Positions 1-11,082 of a stretch of 64,000 nt of DNA are shown in pieces. The position numbers were made by a program, and so were the translations under genes. Under the pieces are notes generated by a model. That model was not told where the DNA came from, ran no database searches, and was given only the letters and a program-made list of their open reading frames with translations. The DNA comes from Halomonas sp. QHL1 (GTDB taxonomy: Bacteria > Pseudomonadota > Gammaproteobacteria > Pseudomonadales > Halomonadaceae), in assembly GCF_001882345.1 (NCBI RefSeq), contig NZ_MINL01000001.1, positions 186,001 through 250,000 on the forward strand, given 5' to 3'. Positions within the stretch are counted from its first letter, which is position 1, and every line of letters begins with the position of its first letter.

Positions 1-887
1 CACACCTTGAACGCCAAAAAGGCGGGATTGGCCTGCGCGGCCCAGGTGAGACGCAGCTTGAAACTGACCGTCGCCTGCTGCGTGGGCGGATTAAATCGAT
101 TCATAAGCGGCTTGATAAGGTACGCAGTCAGCGTGATCAGAATCGTCGCGCTCGTGCACGCGCTGAAATTCATAGCGTATCGCTGGTTGGCTATACCAAC
201 GCCGGTAAGTCGACGCTGTTTAACGCCTTGACCAATTCTGAGGTGTATGCAGCCGACCAATTGTTTGCAACACTTGACCCTACTCTGCGACGGCTTGAGA
301 TTGAGGATGTAGGCCCCGTAGTGATGGCCGATACAGTGGGCTTTATTCGCCACTTGCCGCACAAGCTAGTTGAGGCATTCCAGGCGACGCTTCAGGAAGC
401 CTCGGAAGCGTCATTGCTGGTGCACGTGATTGATGCCGCAGATCCTGACCGCGAGCTAAACGTGGAACAGGTGGAGTTAGTGCTCAAAGAGATCGGCGCT
501 GATGATGTGCCAGTACTCAAAGTCATGAATAAAATTGATAAGCTCGATAGTGCTCCGCGTATAGAACGCGATGGCCATGGTGTTCCCGAAGTTGTTTGGC
601 TCTCGGCCCAGCAGGGGCAGGGCCTTGAACTGCTTCATGAAGCGCTTACCGAGCGCTTAGCCAACGATGTCATTGGCTTTTCGCTGACACTGACTCCCGA
701 GCAGGGTAAGCTGCGCGCTGGTCTTCATGAGCTGAATGCCGTTCGCGAGGAAGCCTTTGATGAGCAGGGGCATTCGGTGCTTGATGTGCGTTTGCCGCGG
801 CGTGATTTTAATCAGTTGATGGCACAACTTGGTGAACGAGCTAATACCTATTTACCTGAAGCGTTGCGTGAAACCGATGAGTGGTAG
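1..887 (+). CDS. hflX: GTPase HflX, 3' portion (5' end outside window)
   Basis: Ribosome-associated GTPase that splits or rescues stalled 70S ribosomes, notably in heat stress. The reading frame is open from base 3 with no start in the window, so the N-terminal part lies upstream. Visible motifs are the P-loop GYTNAGKST (bases 189-215), the G3 motif DTVG (330-341), followed by the family-typical GFIRHLPHKLVEAF, and the G4 motif NKID (528-539). The segment before the P-loop has the HflX linker GGIGLRGPGETQLE. The C-terminal region ends normally at a TAG. It lies upstream of hflK-hflC, as in the classic hfq-hflX-hflKC cluster; hfq would be expected just outside the window. Confidence 0.97.
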   Translation, partial: HLERQKGGIGLRGPGETQLETDRRLLRGRIKSIHKRLDKVRSQRDQNRRARARAEIHSVSLVGYTNAGKSTLFNALTNSEVYAADQLFATLDPTLRRLEIEDVGPVVMADTVGFIRHLPHKLVEAFQATLQEASEASLLVHVIDAADPDRELNVEQVELVLKEIGADDVPVLKVMNKIDKLDSAPRIERDGHGVPEVVWLSAQQGQGLELLHEALTERLANDVIGFSLTLTPEQGKLRAGLHELNAVREEAFDEQGHSVLDVRLPRRDFNQLMAQLGERANTYLPEALRETDEW

Positions 888-928
888 GCGGCGTATTACC
901 AATCTTAGAACGCTACATGTATTCTGTT

Positions 929-957
929 TTGTATAAAAATGGTACAAGGTTTATAGA
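929..957 (+). promoter_or_regulatory. candidate sigma-70 promoter for hflKC
   Basis: TTGTAT (929-934) and TATAGA (952-957) are separated by 17 bases in the A/T-rich gap between hflX and hflK. Start of transcription would fall near 964, giving an RNA leader of about 70 bases before the hflK ATG. Prediction from sequence only. Confidence 0.45.
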
Positions 958-1035
958 GCAATAATATCAAAACGCGGTGGTGTCCTATAAAAATGATGCC
1001 ACTAGCGTTAGCGAACACCTTAGTGGAGAAGAAGT

Positions 1036-2304
1036 ATGGCCTGGAATGAGCCTGGTGGTGGCAACCAGCACGACCCTTGGAGCAGTGGCGGCCGACGCGG
1101 TGGAAATGATGGTGATGGAAACCGTGGCAATAATAATGGCGGCGACAACAACGGCAATAAAGGGGGCAACAACCAAGGCCCTCCTGACCTGGATGAAGCG
1201 CTGAAAAAGTTTCAGGATAAGCTCAACAGTATGTTGGGTGGTGGCAAAAAAGGCGGTGGCAAGAAAACTGGCGGTGGCGGTAGTGATAAAAACCGCAACC
1301 CCTTTGCGCTGCCAGGCTTGCTGGTTATCGTTGCGCTGGCGATCTGGGCCGCTATGGGTTTCTACTTAGTGGATCAATCAGAGCGTGGCGTTGTGCTCCG
1401 TTTTGGTGAATACCAGGACATCGTCAATCCCGGTCTTCAGTGGAACCCGCCGTTGATTGACGACGTTCGTATGGTTAACGTGACCCGCGTGCGCTCGCTG
1501 TCGCAGACACAGTCGATGCTGACTCGTGACGAAAACATTGTAGAAGTGGAAATTTCTGCTCAGTACCAAGTGGCTAATCCACGCGATTTCGTACTCAACG
1601 TACGTGATCCTGCTATCTCGATTGAGAACGCGCTGGATTCGGCACTACGTCACGTAGTGGGTGGTACCGATATGATCGATATCCTTACCTCGGGTCGTGA
1701 GATTCTGGGTAGCTCGGTCGCTAGTCGTCTGCAGTCCTATCTCGACAACTATGGTGCCGGTATTCGTCTACAAACCATCAACATTGAGTCTACTTCGGCG
1801 CCTGCGCCAGTGATTGACGCCTTCGATGATGTTATCCGCGCCCGTGAAGATCGCCAGCGTACGATCAACCAAGGTATCGCTTACGCCAACGCGATTATTC
1901 CAGAAGCGCAAGGTCAGGCGCAGCGTATTGTTGAGCAAGGGCAGGGTTACCGTGAATCGGTCGTTGCTGAAGCGCAAGGTCAAGCCAACCGCTTTAACTC
2001 GCTCTTGACCGAGTACACTAATGCACCGGACATCATGCGCGAGCGTATGTATCTAGACACGATGGAAGAGGTGTTCGGTAAAACGCCGAAGGTGCTGTTG
2101 GATGTAAGCGAAAACGCCCCGCTGATGTACTTGCCGCTGGATCAAATGAGTGGCAGAGGTAGCCGCACATCATCAAGCGGTAGCGCTAATAGCGGCGATG
2201 AGCAGTTAGACCCCGACGTGCTTGAGCGTTTGCGCAACACCCAGGGCAGCGCTAGCTCTTCATCAAATACGAATAGTAGCTCCATCCGCAGGGAGGGCCG
2301 GTAA
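1036..2304 (+). CDS. hflK: FtsH modulator HflK (SPFH/prohibitin family)
   Basis: Membrane subunit that with HflC forms a large periplasm-facing assembly around the FtsH protease and modulates its activity. The 422-residue product starts with a Gly/Asn-rich cytoplasmic segment (about residues 1-85), then one membrane helix (about 91-112, ALPGLLVIVALAIWAA) and an SPFH domain beginning DQSERGVVLRFG. A long Ala/Gln/Glu-rich helix follows, and the tail is Ser-rich and low in complexity. The start is supported by GGAG 8-9 bases upstream (agtggagaagaagt). hflC follows immediately, with its ATG directly after the hflK TAA, so the two are co-translated. Confidence 0.97.
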   Translation: MAWNEPGGGNQHDPWSSGGRRGGNDGDGNRGNNNGGDNNGNKGGNNQGPPDLDEALKKFQDKLNSMLGGGKKGGGKKTGGGGSDKNRNPFALPGLLVIVALAIWAAMGFYLVDQSERGVVLRFGEYQDIVNPGLQWNPPLIDDVRMVNVTRVRSLSQTQSMLTRDENIVEVEISAQYQVANPRDFVLNVRDPAISIENALDSALRHVVGGTDMIDILTSGREILGSSVASRLQSYLDNYGAGIRLQTINIESTSAPAPVIDAFDDVIRAREDRQRTINQGIAYANAIIPEAQGQAQRIVEQGQGYRESVVAEAQGQANRFNSLLTEYTNAPDIMRERMYLDTMEEVFGKTPKVLLDVSENAPLMYLPLDQMSGRGSRTSSSGSANSGDEQLDPDVLERLRNTQGSASSSSNTNSSSIRREGR

Positions 2305-3201
2305 ATGATTAATAATCGATCCCTGCTGATTGTTGGTGGTCTGGCGGCCGTTGCATGGCTGGCGAGCAACACTCTGTACGTGGTAGACGAAACTGAACGC
2401 GCCGTTAAGCTGCGTTTTGGTGAGGTCATCGAAGAGAATATTCAGCCTGGCTTACACGCAAAAGTGCCGATCGCCCAAACGATCCGTAAGTTTGATACGC
2501 GTTTACTAACGCTGGATACCGATACCAGTCGTTACCTGACGCTCGAGCAGAAAGCCGTTATCGTCGACTCCTACGTTAAGTGGCAGGTGGTTAATCCTAC
2601 CCGCTACTACGAGGCGACGGCGGGTGATGAGCTGATGGCTATCCGGTTGATTCAGCCGCGAGTGGATGAGAGCCTGCGTAATGAATTTGGCCGCTTGAAC
2701 CTTCAGGAAATTATCGCCGAACGGCGTGATGATCTGATGATCGGCCCTACCGAAGAGCTTGATTCACTAATGCGTGAAGAGCTTGGGGTAGCCATTCGAG
2801 ATATCCGCATTAAGCGTATCGACTTGCCGGAAGATGTCTCGGCGGCGGTGTTTGAACGGATGCGTTCCGAGCGTGAGCGTGAAGCCCGTGAATGGCGTGC
2901 TCAGGGTCAGGAAGAGGCCGAGCGTATTCGCGCCAATGCGGATCGCCGTCGCCAAGTACTGCTTGCCCAGGCTAACGAGCGCTCTGAGACATTGCGCGGT
3001 GAAGGTGATGCCCAGGCCGCTGCGATCTTCTCTGAAGCTTATGGTCAGGATCAGGAATTCTTCTCTTTCTGGCGTAGCCTGAATGCCTATAGCGAAAGCT
3101 TCGCCGACGATGGCAACCTGATGGTGCTGGAGCCAAGTAGCGATTTCTTCCGCTATTTGCGCAGCGCTGAACCAGAAAACGGTGAAGACGACAGCGAGTA
3201 A
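2305..3201 (+). CDS. hflC: FtsH modulator HflC (SPFH/prohibitin family)
   Basis: Partner of HflK in the membrane complex that regulates FtsH. The 298 residues have one N-terminal membrane helix (about 6-27, LLIVGGLAAVAWLASN) followed by the SPFH domain (VVDETERAVKLRFGEV) and a charged helix rich in Arg/Glu (about residues 190-240). It is somewhat shorter than the E. coli protein. The start codon abuts the hflK stop, and a GGAGGG element inside the hflK end serves as ribosome binding site. A strong intrinsic terminator follows about 85 bases downstream, closing the hflKC unit. Confidence 0.97.
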   Translation: MINNRSLLIVGGLAAVAWLASNTLYVVDETERAVKLRFGEVIEENIQPGLHAKVPIAQTIRKFDTRLLTLDTDTSRYLTLEQKAVIVDSYVKWQVVNPTRYYEATAGDELMAIRLIQPRVDESLRNEFGRLNLQEIIAERRDDLMIGPTEELDSLMREELGVAIRDIRIKRIDLPEDVSAAVFERMRSEREREAREWRAQGQEEAERIRANADRRRQVLLAQANERSETLRGEGDAQAAAIFSEAYGQDQEFFSFWRSLNAYSESFADDGNLMVLEPSSDFFRYLRSAEPENGEDDSE

Positions 3202-3284
3202 ACCGCTGTTGGACGGTGTTCCTCGCCTTGGTTTGTAACAGCCAGGCGGGGTTCACCCGGCCAATAAACGTGATAGAATTTATT

Positions 3285-3308
3285 AACCGGGCGTCGCCCG
3301 GTTTTTTT
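3285..3308 (+). terminator. intrinsic terminator after hflC
   Basis: ACCGGGC-GTC-GCCCGGT stem followed by a run of seven T. It ends the hflKC transcript ahead of hisZ. A TAGAAT element at 3274-3279 just before it could be a -10 box for hisZ, but no good -35 is visible. Confidence 0.85.
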
Positions 3309-3408
3309 GTGGCCCTTATTCTTCAAGTTCAAGGCGATTATTGTCAGTGACCTGACGTCATTACTGCTTGAATTTGTTGGGCCTTCATCGTCTTGCAGGA
3401 TTGTTCAC

Positions 3409-5900
<2,492 letters not shown>

Positions 5901-5954
5901 GAACGGTTTTAGATAGCTAGCAGCGGTTCAAGCTGGCCATTGGTTAGCAGATGA

Positions 5955-5990
5955 GCAAAAGGGGCAACTTAGTTGCCCCTTTTGCTATTT
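5955..5990. terminator. bidirectional terminator between purA and cobO
   Basis: A 15-base perfect inverted repeat (GCAAAAGGGGCAACT and its complement) around a single T. The stem contains AAAA on the left and TTTT on the right, so it can work for purA on the plus strand and for cobO, which converges from the other side and ends at 5989. Confidence 0.85.
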
Positions 5991-6588
5991 AAAAGTCGAT
6001 ACCCCGGCGCGCCTGCAGGCCATTGTTGAAGGCATGGCGCACTTCCTGCATTTCGGTCACCGTATCGGCCATGGCGACGAGCTCGCGGTGGGCATTACGG
6101 CCGGTAATAATCACAGTCTGTTCTTGAGGTCGATTCTCCAACGCTTGTTTAACGGCGTCGATCTCCAGGTAGCCAAACTTGAGCATATAGGTAATCTCGT
6201 CAAGCACCACCAAATAGGTGTCTGGATCTGCGAGCATACGCTCAGCCTCTTTCCACACTGCTTGGCAGGCGTTGGTGTCCGCTTGGCGATTTTGCGTATC
6301 CCAGGTGAACCCAGTGGCCATTATCGCGACCTCTAGATTGGCATCTTCTTCCAAGCGATTGCGTTCACCGCACTCCCACAGCCCCTTAATGAACTGAACT
6401 ACGCCCACTTTATAGCCATAACCCAAGGCGCGGGTGACCGTTCCCCAGGCGGCCGTCGTTTTGCCTTTACCGTTACCAGTATTAACAATGATTAGGCCGC
6501 GCTGCTCGTTGGCACCGGCGACTTTCTCCTCTACGCGCGCTTTAAGCTTCTCCATGGAGGCTTTGTGGCGGGTGTCGCGGTCACTCAT
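5989..6588 (-). CDS. cobO: corrinoid adenosyltransferase (CobO/BtuR type)
   Basis: Transfers the adenosyl group of ATP to cob(I)alamin or cob(I)yrinic acid diamide in coenzyme B12 synthesis or salvage. The 199-residue protein has the P-loop NTGNGKGKTTAA (residues 36-47), the ALGYG..VGVVQFIKG segment, a Walker-B-like YLVVLDEITYML, and the C-terminal RPQEQTVIITGRNA. The start at 6588 (MSDRDTRHK) is chosen because AGGAGAT lies just upstream; an in-frame ATG 14 codons earlier lacks this support. No other cobalamin genes and no recognisable B12 riboswitch are nearby, so a salvage role is plausible (inference). Confidence 0.95.
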   Translation of the reverse strand: MSDRDTRHKASMEKLKARVEEKVAGANEQRGLIIVNTGNGKGKTTAAWGTVTRALGYGYKVGVVQFIKGLWECGERNRLEEDANLEVAIMATGFTWDTQNRQADTNACQAVWKEAERMLADPDTYLVVLDEITYMLKFGYLEIDAVKQALENRPQEQTVIITGRNAHRELVAMADTVTEMQEVRHAFNNGLQARRGIDF

Positions 6589-6838
6589 GGTATCTCCTGG
6601 GTAAAAAAGGGTAGGCTGAACAATAGTCAATTTTATAAACAGCTAGCCTAAGCTATCCGCAGTGGGTTGAACATCACCATAGATCTACTTAAAGACAGTT
6701 TTTGTACAAATATTTTTCAGCTGTTGTGAATATTTGTCTTAATAATGCCCTCTTAAAACCAACAATAAGCAACAGAATTGGCCCCTAGGGTGCTGGCTGC
6801 TCTAGAATAGGTGGTCATGTCTTGTCAGGAATTACATC

Positions 6839-7324
6839 ATGCCCTCATTTGATATTGTCTCAGAGTACGATAAGCACGAAGGCGCGAACGCCGTTGATCA
6901 AGCCAACCGAGAGGTACAGTCGCGGTTTGATTTTAAAGGCGTCGATGCAAGCTTCACCCTTGAAGGCGACAAAGTGCAGCTTGAAGCGGAAGTTGATTTC
7001 CAGCTCAAGCAGATGCTCGATGTGCTGCGTGCCCGTCTCATCGCCCGGGGTATCGATGCCCGTTGTATGGATGTGCAAGACCCGGTGCTCTCCGGCGTTA
7101 AAGCGCGCCAGGAAGTTGCCCTCAAGGAGGGGCTCGACGCGGCGGAAGCCAAAGATGTGGTCAAGCGCATCAAGGCCAGCAAGCTCAAAGTGCAGACGCA
7201 AATTCAGGGTGAGAAAGTACGTGTGACGGGTAAAAAGCGCGACGATTTACAAGCTGTTATGGCGCTGCTACGCGGTGAAGAGGGGCCGGACTTGCCACTC
7301 CAGTTCGATAACTTCCGCGACTAG
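6839..7324 (+). CDS. yajQ: YajQ-family nucleotide-binding protein
   Basis: Small two-domain protein of a family that binds nucleotides; some members bind cyclic-di-GMP and act with a transcription factor in Xanthomonas. The 161 residues match the usual length (about 160). It opens with the family signature [14 protein letters not shown], followed by [12 protein letters not shown], and ends [28 protein letters not shown]. The gene is monocistronic in appearance, with 250 bases of A/T-rich sequence upstream to cobO, which is divergent. A TAGAAT element at 6803-6808 may be its -10 box. The precise role in this organism cannot be told from sequence. Confidence 0.95.
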   Translation: MPSFDIVSEYDKHEGANAVDQANREVQSRFDFKGVDASFTLEGDKVQLEAEVDFQLKQMLDVLRARLIARGIDARCMDVQDPVLSGVKARQEVALKEGLDAAEAKDVVKRIKASKLKVQTQIQGEKVRVTGKKRDDLQAVMALLRGEEGPDLPLQFDNFRD

Positions 7325-7392
7325 CGGAGGTTACGCTGCCCGCCACCCCGCTTTAATTAGGTAATATTCGTTTTATACAGGAGTCACGCACT

Positions 7393-10023
7393 ATGTCTGA
7401 TCCGCAGCCGGTTTATTTAAGCGACTACCAGCCACCCGCCTACCGGGTAACTCATGCCGAGCTGACGTTTGATCTTGACCCCGCCGCGACCCGTGTGAAA
7501 GCGCGACTGTTGATGGAGCGACATCCAGAGGCTGACGCGAATGCACCGCTCGTTTTAAATGGCGAGCACCTAAAGCTTATCTCCCTGGCGATTGATGCAA
7601 CGCCGCTGGATACTTCTGCTTATGAACTAAATGAAGAAAGCCTGCGCATTGCCCAGGTGCCCGAGCGGTTTGTATTGGAGAGCGAGGTGGAGATCGCCCC
7701 GGAGGAAAATACGGCGTTAGAAGGGCTGTACCAATCCAACGGTATGTACTGCACCCAGTGCGAGGCTGAAGGCTTTCGGCGGATTACCTTTTACCCCGAC
7801 CGTCCGGACGTCATGGCGACCTTTAAGGTCACGGTGATCGGCAATCAGCAGCACGAACCAATTTTACTCGCTAACGGTAATCCGATAGAGCGCGGCGAGC
7901 TGGAAGGGGGGCGTCATTTTGTCACTTGGGAAGACCCGCACCCCAAGCCTTGTTACTTGTTTGCCCTGGTCGCAGGCAACCTGCATAGCGTAGAAGATCA
8001 CTTCACTACCATGAGCGGGCGTGATGTCACGCTGCAGATTTGGGTCGAAAAAGAGAACCTGGATAAGACCGAGCATGCCATGGCCTCGTTAAAGCGCGCC
8101 ATGGCGTGGGACGAGCAGGCGTACGGTCGCGAATACGACCTGGACCTGTTTATGATCGTGGCCGTCAATGATTTCAATATGGGGGCGATGGAGAACAAAG
8201 GCCTCAATATCTTTAACTCCGCCGCGGTATTGACCCACCCCCAAACGGCTACCGATGCAGCGTTCCAAAACGTCGAAGGCATTGTTGCCCACGAATACTT
8301 CCACAACTGGTCGGGTAATCGCGTCACCTGCCGCGACTGGTTCCAGCTCTCTCTAAAAGAGGGCTTTACGGTTTTTCGTGACCAGTGCTTTTCGGCGGAT
8401 ACCAACTCTGCGCCGGTTAAGCGCATTCAGGACGTGTCTTTTTTCCGCACGGCCCAGTTTGCCGAGGATGCTGGCCCTACGGCGCATCCGATTCGTCCCG
8501 ACCACTTTATCGAAATTACCAACTTCTACACCCTAACGATTTATGAAAAGGGCGCGGAAGTCGTGCGTATGTTGCGCAATTTAGTGGGGGAGGAGAATTT
8601 CCGGCGCGGATCAGACCTATACTTCGAGCGGTTTGACGGTCAAGCGGTGACCATTGAAGACTTTGTTGGCTGTATGGCTGAAGCCTCCGGTGAAGACTTT
8701 AGCCAGTTTATGCGCTGGTACTCCCAGGCGGGAACGCCGGATATTGACGCCCACGGCGAGTACGACTATGTGCATGCCGAGTATCACCTAACGCTGCGCC
8801 AGCGCACGCCTGCGACGCCAGGCCAGCCGGATAAGCTACCGCTGCATATTCCGGTGCGGATGGGCTTAGTGGGTACCAAGTCGGGTCAAGATCTCACACT
8901 AACGCTCAATGGCGAAAAAATAGGTAAAGACGCTGTCATTCACCTGCGTGACGATGAACAGACGTTTGTGTTTACCGATGTCGCCGAAGCGCCGGTGCCC
9001 TCCTTGCTACGCGAATTTTCCGCGCCGGTGAAACTGCAGTACCCTTATTCACGGGAAGAACTCGCCTTTTTGTTAACCCACGACAGCGATGGCTTCAACC
9101 GCTGGGATGCGGGCCAGCGATTGGCGCTTTTGGCCTTGGATGACTTAATTGCTGCCCACCGAAACGGCGTCGAGAAGGTCATGGACAGCCGCGTCGTAGA
9201 TGCCTTTAAAGCACTGCTGAGTGGGCCAATGAGCGATAAGGCGGTATTGGCTGAGATGCTGACGCTGCCTTCTGAAGCCTATATCGCCGAGCAGCAGCCC
9301 ATCGTAGATGTTGATGCCATTCACGCCGCGCGCGAATTTGTACGCCAGTCATTAGCCGTGGCTCTTCGCGATGAATTTATCGCCATTTATGAAGCCAATG
9401 TGACGGAAGAGGCGTACGCGCCGACACCGGAGCAAATTGCTCAGCGTAGCCTGAAAAACGTGGCGCTCGCTTATCTTATTTCGATTGAAGATGAGCAGGG
9501 CTTGGCGCTGTGTGAAGCACAATTTGCTGCCGATCATAACATGACCGATGTGCGTCAAGCGCTGACCCTGATGGTGCACAGTGATCGTGACGACTTGGCC
9601 TCACCAGCGCTCAAAGCCTTCGGTGAAAAGTGGGCGCATGACCCGCTCGTGATGGATCAGTGGTTCACCGTTCAGGTATCGCGTCCCCAGCCAGATGTGC
9701 TTGAGCGCGTGAAGTATCTGATGCAGCATCCCGCATTTTCACTTAAAAATCCCAACAGAGTTCGCGCGCTGGTAGGGGCCTTCGCTCAGAACCGAGTCAA
9801 TTTCCACCGTTTGGATGGCAAAGGCTACCAACTGCTCGCCGATGTGGTCATTGAACTTAATCGGCTTAACCCAGAGATTGCCGCACGGCTTATCACTCCG
9901 CTGACACGCTGGCAGCGCTTTGATGAAACGCGCCAAGCACTTATGCGGTCTGAGCTTGAGCGGATTAAGCAACAGCCGCTATCTTCAAATGTGTACGAGG
10001 TGGTCGAGAAAGCACTGGCATAA
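7393..10023 (+). CDS. pepN: aminopeptidase N (M1 family)
   Basis: Zinc metallopeptidase that removes N-terminal residues from peptides in the cytoplasm. The 876 residues match the E. coli enzyme in size. The exopeptidase motif GAMENKG lies near residues 263-269 and the zinc site HEYFHNW near 300-306, with the third ligand Glu in LKEGFTVFRDQ about 20 residues on. No signal peptide is present (it starts MSDPQPVYLSDYQPPAY). The start is preceded by GGAG (caggagtcacgcact). The gene stands alone, 68 bases after yajQ and 55 bases before yegS, without a visible terminator on either side. Confidence 0.97.
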   Translation: MSDPQPVYLSDYQPPAYRVTHAELTFDLDPAATRVKARLLMERHPEADANAPLVLNGEHLKLISLAIDATPLDTSAYELNEESLRIAQVPERFVLESEVEIAPEENTALEGLYQSNGMYCTQCEAEGFRRITFYPDRPDVMATFKVTVIGNQQHEPILLANGNPIERGELEGGRHFVTWEDPHPKPCYLFALVAGNLHSVEDHFTTMSGRDVTLQIWVEKENLDKTEHAMASLKRAMAWDEQAYGREYDLDLFMIVAVNDFNMGAMENKGLNIFNSAAVLTHPQTATDAAFQNVEGIVAHEYFHNWSGNRVTCRDWFQLSLKEGFTVFRDQCFSADTNSAPVKRIQDVSFFRTAQFAEDAGPTAHPIRPDHFIEITNFYTLTIYEKGAEVVRMLRNLVGEENFRRGSDLYFERFDGQAVTIEDFVGCMAEASGEDFSQFMRWYSQAGTPDIDAHGEYDYVHAEYHLTLRQRTPATPGQPDKLPLHIPVRMGLVGTKSGQDLTLTLNGEKIGKDAVIHLRDDEQTFVFTDVAEAPVPSLLREFSAPVKLQYPYSREELAFLLTHDSDGFNRWDAGQRLALLALDDLIAAHRNGVEKVMDSRVVDAFKALLSGPMSDKAVLAEMLTLPSEAYIAEQQPIVDVDAIHAAREFVRQSLAVALRDEFIAIYEANVTEEAYAPTPEQIAQRSLKNVALAYLISIEDEQGLALCEAQFAADHNMTDVRQALTLMVHSDRDDLASPALKAFGEKWAHDPLVMDQWFTVQVSRPQPDVLERVKYLMQHPAFSLKNPNRVRALVGAFAQNRVNFHRLDGKGYQLLADVVIELNRLNPEIAARLITPLTRWQRFDETRQALMRSELERIKQQPLSSNVYEVVEKALA

Positions 10024-10078
10024 GCTTTTAGTGCAGTAGTGAACAACCACAGTTAAACCAAGGAAAGGAATAACAACA

Positions 10079-11038
10079 GTGACAGACTCACAGCAACACT
10101 ATTTACTGATTATCAATGGTAAATCTGCCGGTAATCCGGCATTGCGTGAAGCAGTCAATGAACAACGTCAGGCAGGGATGCTGATTACTGTCCGCGCTAC
10201 CTGGGAAGGTGGCGACGCGGCGGATATTGCAGAGCAGTCTCACGCTATGGGCATGACTCACGTGATTGCCTGTGGGGGTGATGGCACCGTCAGCGAAGTA
10301 ATGAACGGTTTGATGCGTTTGCCCCATGACCGACGTCCTGCGTTGGGCATTGTGCCATTAGGCAGTGCTAATGACTTTGCTACCTCCGTCGGTTTACCGT
10401 TGGAGCCAGGCGCCGCGTTGGCCGCAGCAAGGGAGTTAAGTGCCTATCCCATTGATGTTGTTCGCGTGACTGCAGGCTCTGGTGGTGAGTCGGCCACCAG
10501 TTACTATATCAACATGACCACCGGTGGGTTTGGCGCTGAAGTGACGTCATCGACGCCAAAAACCTTAAAACGGTTGCTCGGGGGCGGGGCTTATTCACTG
10601 ATGGGGGCGCTAAAAGCTTGGCGCCACCGTAGCTATCGCGGCACGCTACATTGGGACGAAAAAGAGGAGAGCGCCTCGCTACTACTCCTGGCGCTGGGCA
10701 ATGGCCGCCAATCAGGCGGCGGCCAGGTGCTGGGGCCGCGTGCCAAACTGGATGATGGCCGTTTGGACGTGCTGCTGGTTAAAGACTTTCGGTCGGTAAC
10801 CGAGCTGACCAAGCTCATCAGTGAGCTGCAAAGCTTTCCCTATGACGGGCGGTTCGTGCGCTATTTCACCACTACCCAACTGACAGTGACCACTCAAGAG
10901 AATGACTCACCTTGGCCACTCACGTTAGATGGCGAGGCCCGCTACTATGATCAGTTCTGTGCAGAAGTGGTGCCACTTGCGCTGCGTGTGTTACTACCAG
11001 AGGAGTGCCCGTTGCTCTCCTCGAACAATCGACCTTAA
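10079..11038 (+). CDS. yegS: lipid kinase YegS (diacylglycerol kinase catalytic domain)
   Basis: ATP-dependent kinase of the DAGK-catalytic superfamily; E. coli YegS phosphorylates phosphatidylglycerol in vitro. The 319-residue protein carries the nucleotide-binding motif GGDGTV (66-71), the PLGSANDFATSVG segment and the GNGRQSGGGQ motif, all close to YegS. Translation starts at a GTG (10079) after AAGGAA; no ATG fits the conserved N-terminus (HYLLIINGKSAGN). It ends 44 bases before a lipoprotein gene and may share its transcript. Confidence 0.93.
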   Translation: MTDSQQHYLLIINGKSAGNPALREAVNEQRQAGMLITVRATWEGGDAADIAEQSHAMGMTHVIACGGDGTVSEVMNGLMRLPHDRRPALGIVPLGSANDFATSVGLPLEPGAALAAARELSAYPIDVVRVTAGSGGESATSYYINMTTGGFGAEVTSSTPKTLKRLLGGGAYSLMGALKAWRHRSYRGTLHWDEKEESASLLLLALGNGRQSGGGQVLGPRAKLDDGRLDVLLVKDFRSVTELTKLISELQSFPYDGRFVRYFTTTQLTVTTQENDSPWPLTLDGEARYYDQFCAEVVPLALRVLLPEECPLLSSNNRP

Positions 11039-11082
11039 CCCTCTTGGCTCAGATTTTTAATGTTATAAAGGAGAAGGACCTA

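Noticed and set aside
3307-3408. 34-residue N-terminal extension of HisZ
   Set aside because: The conserved HisZ sequence starts at the internal ATG at 3409, and the extension reads through DNA just beside a terminator.
6589-6838. cobalamin riboswitch upstream of cobO
   Set aside because: I looked for the conserved B12-box and found none; the 250-base gap is A/T-rich with no clear long-range pairing.
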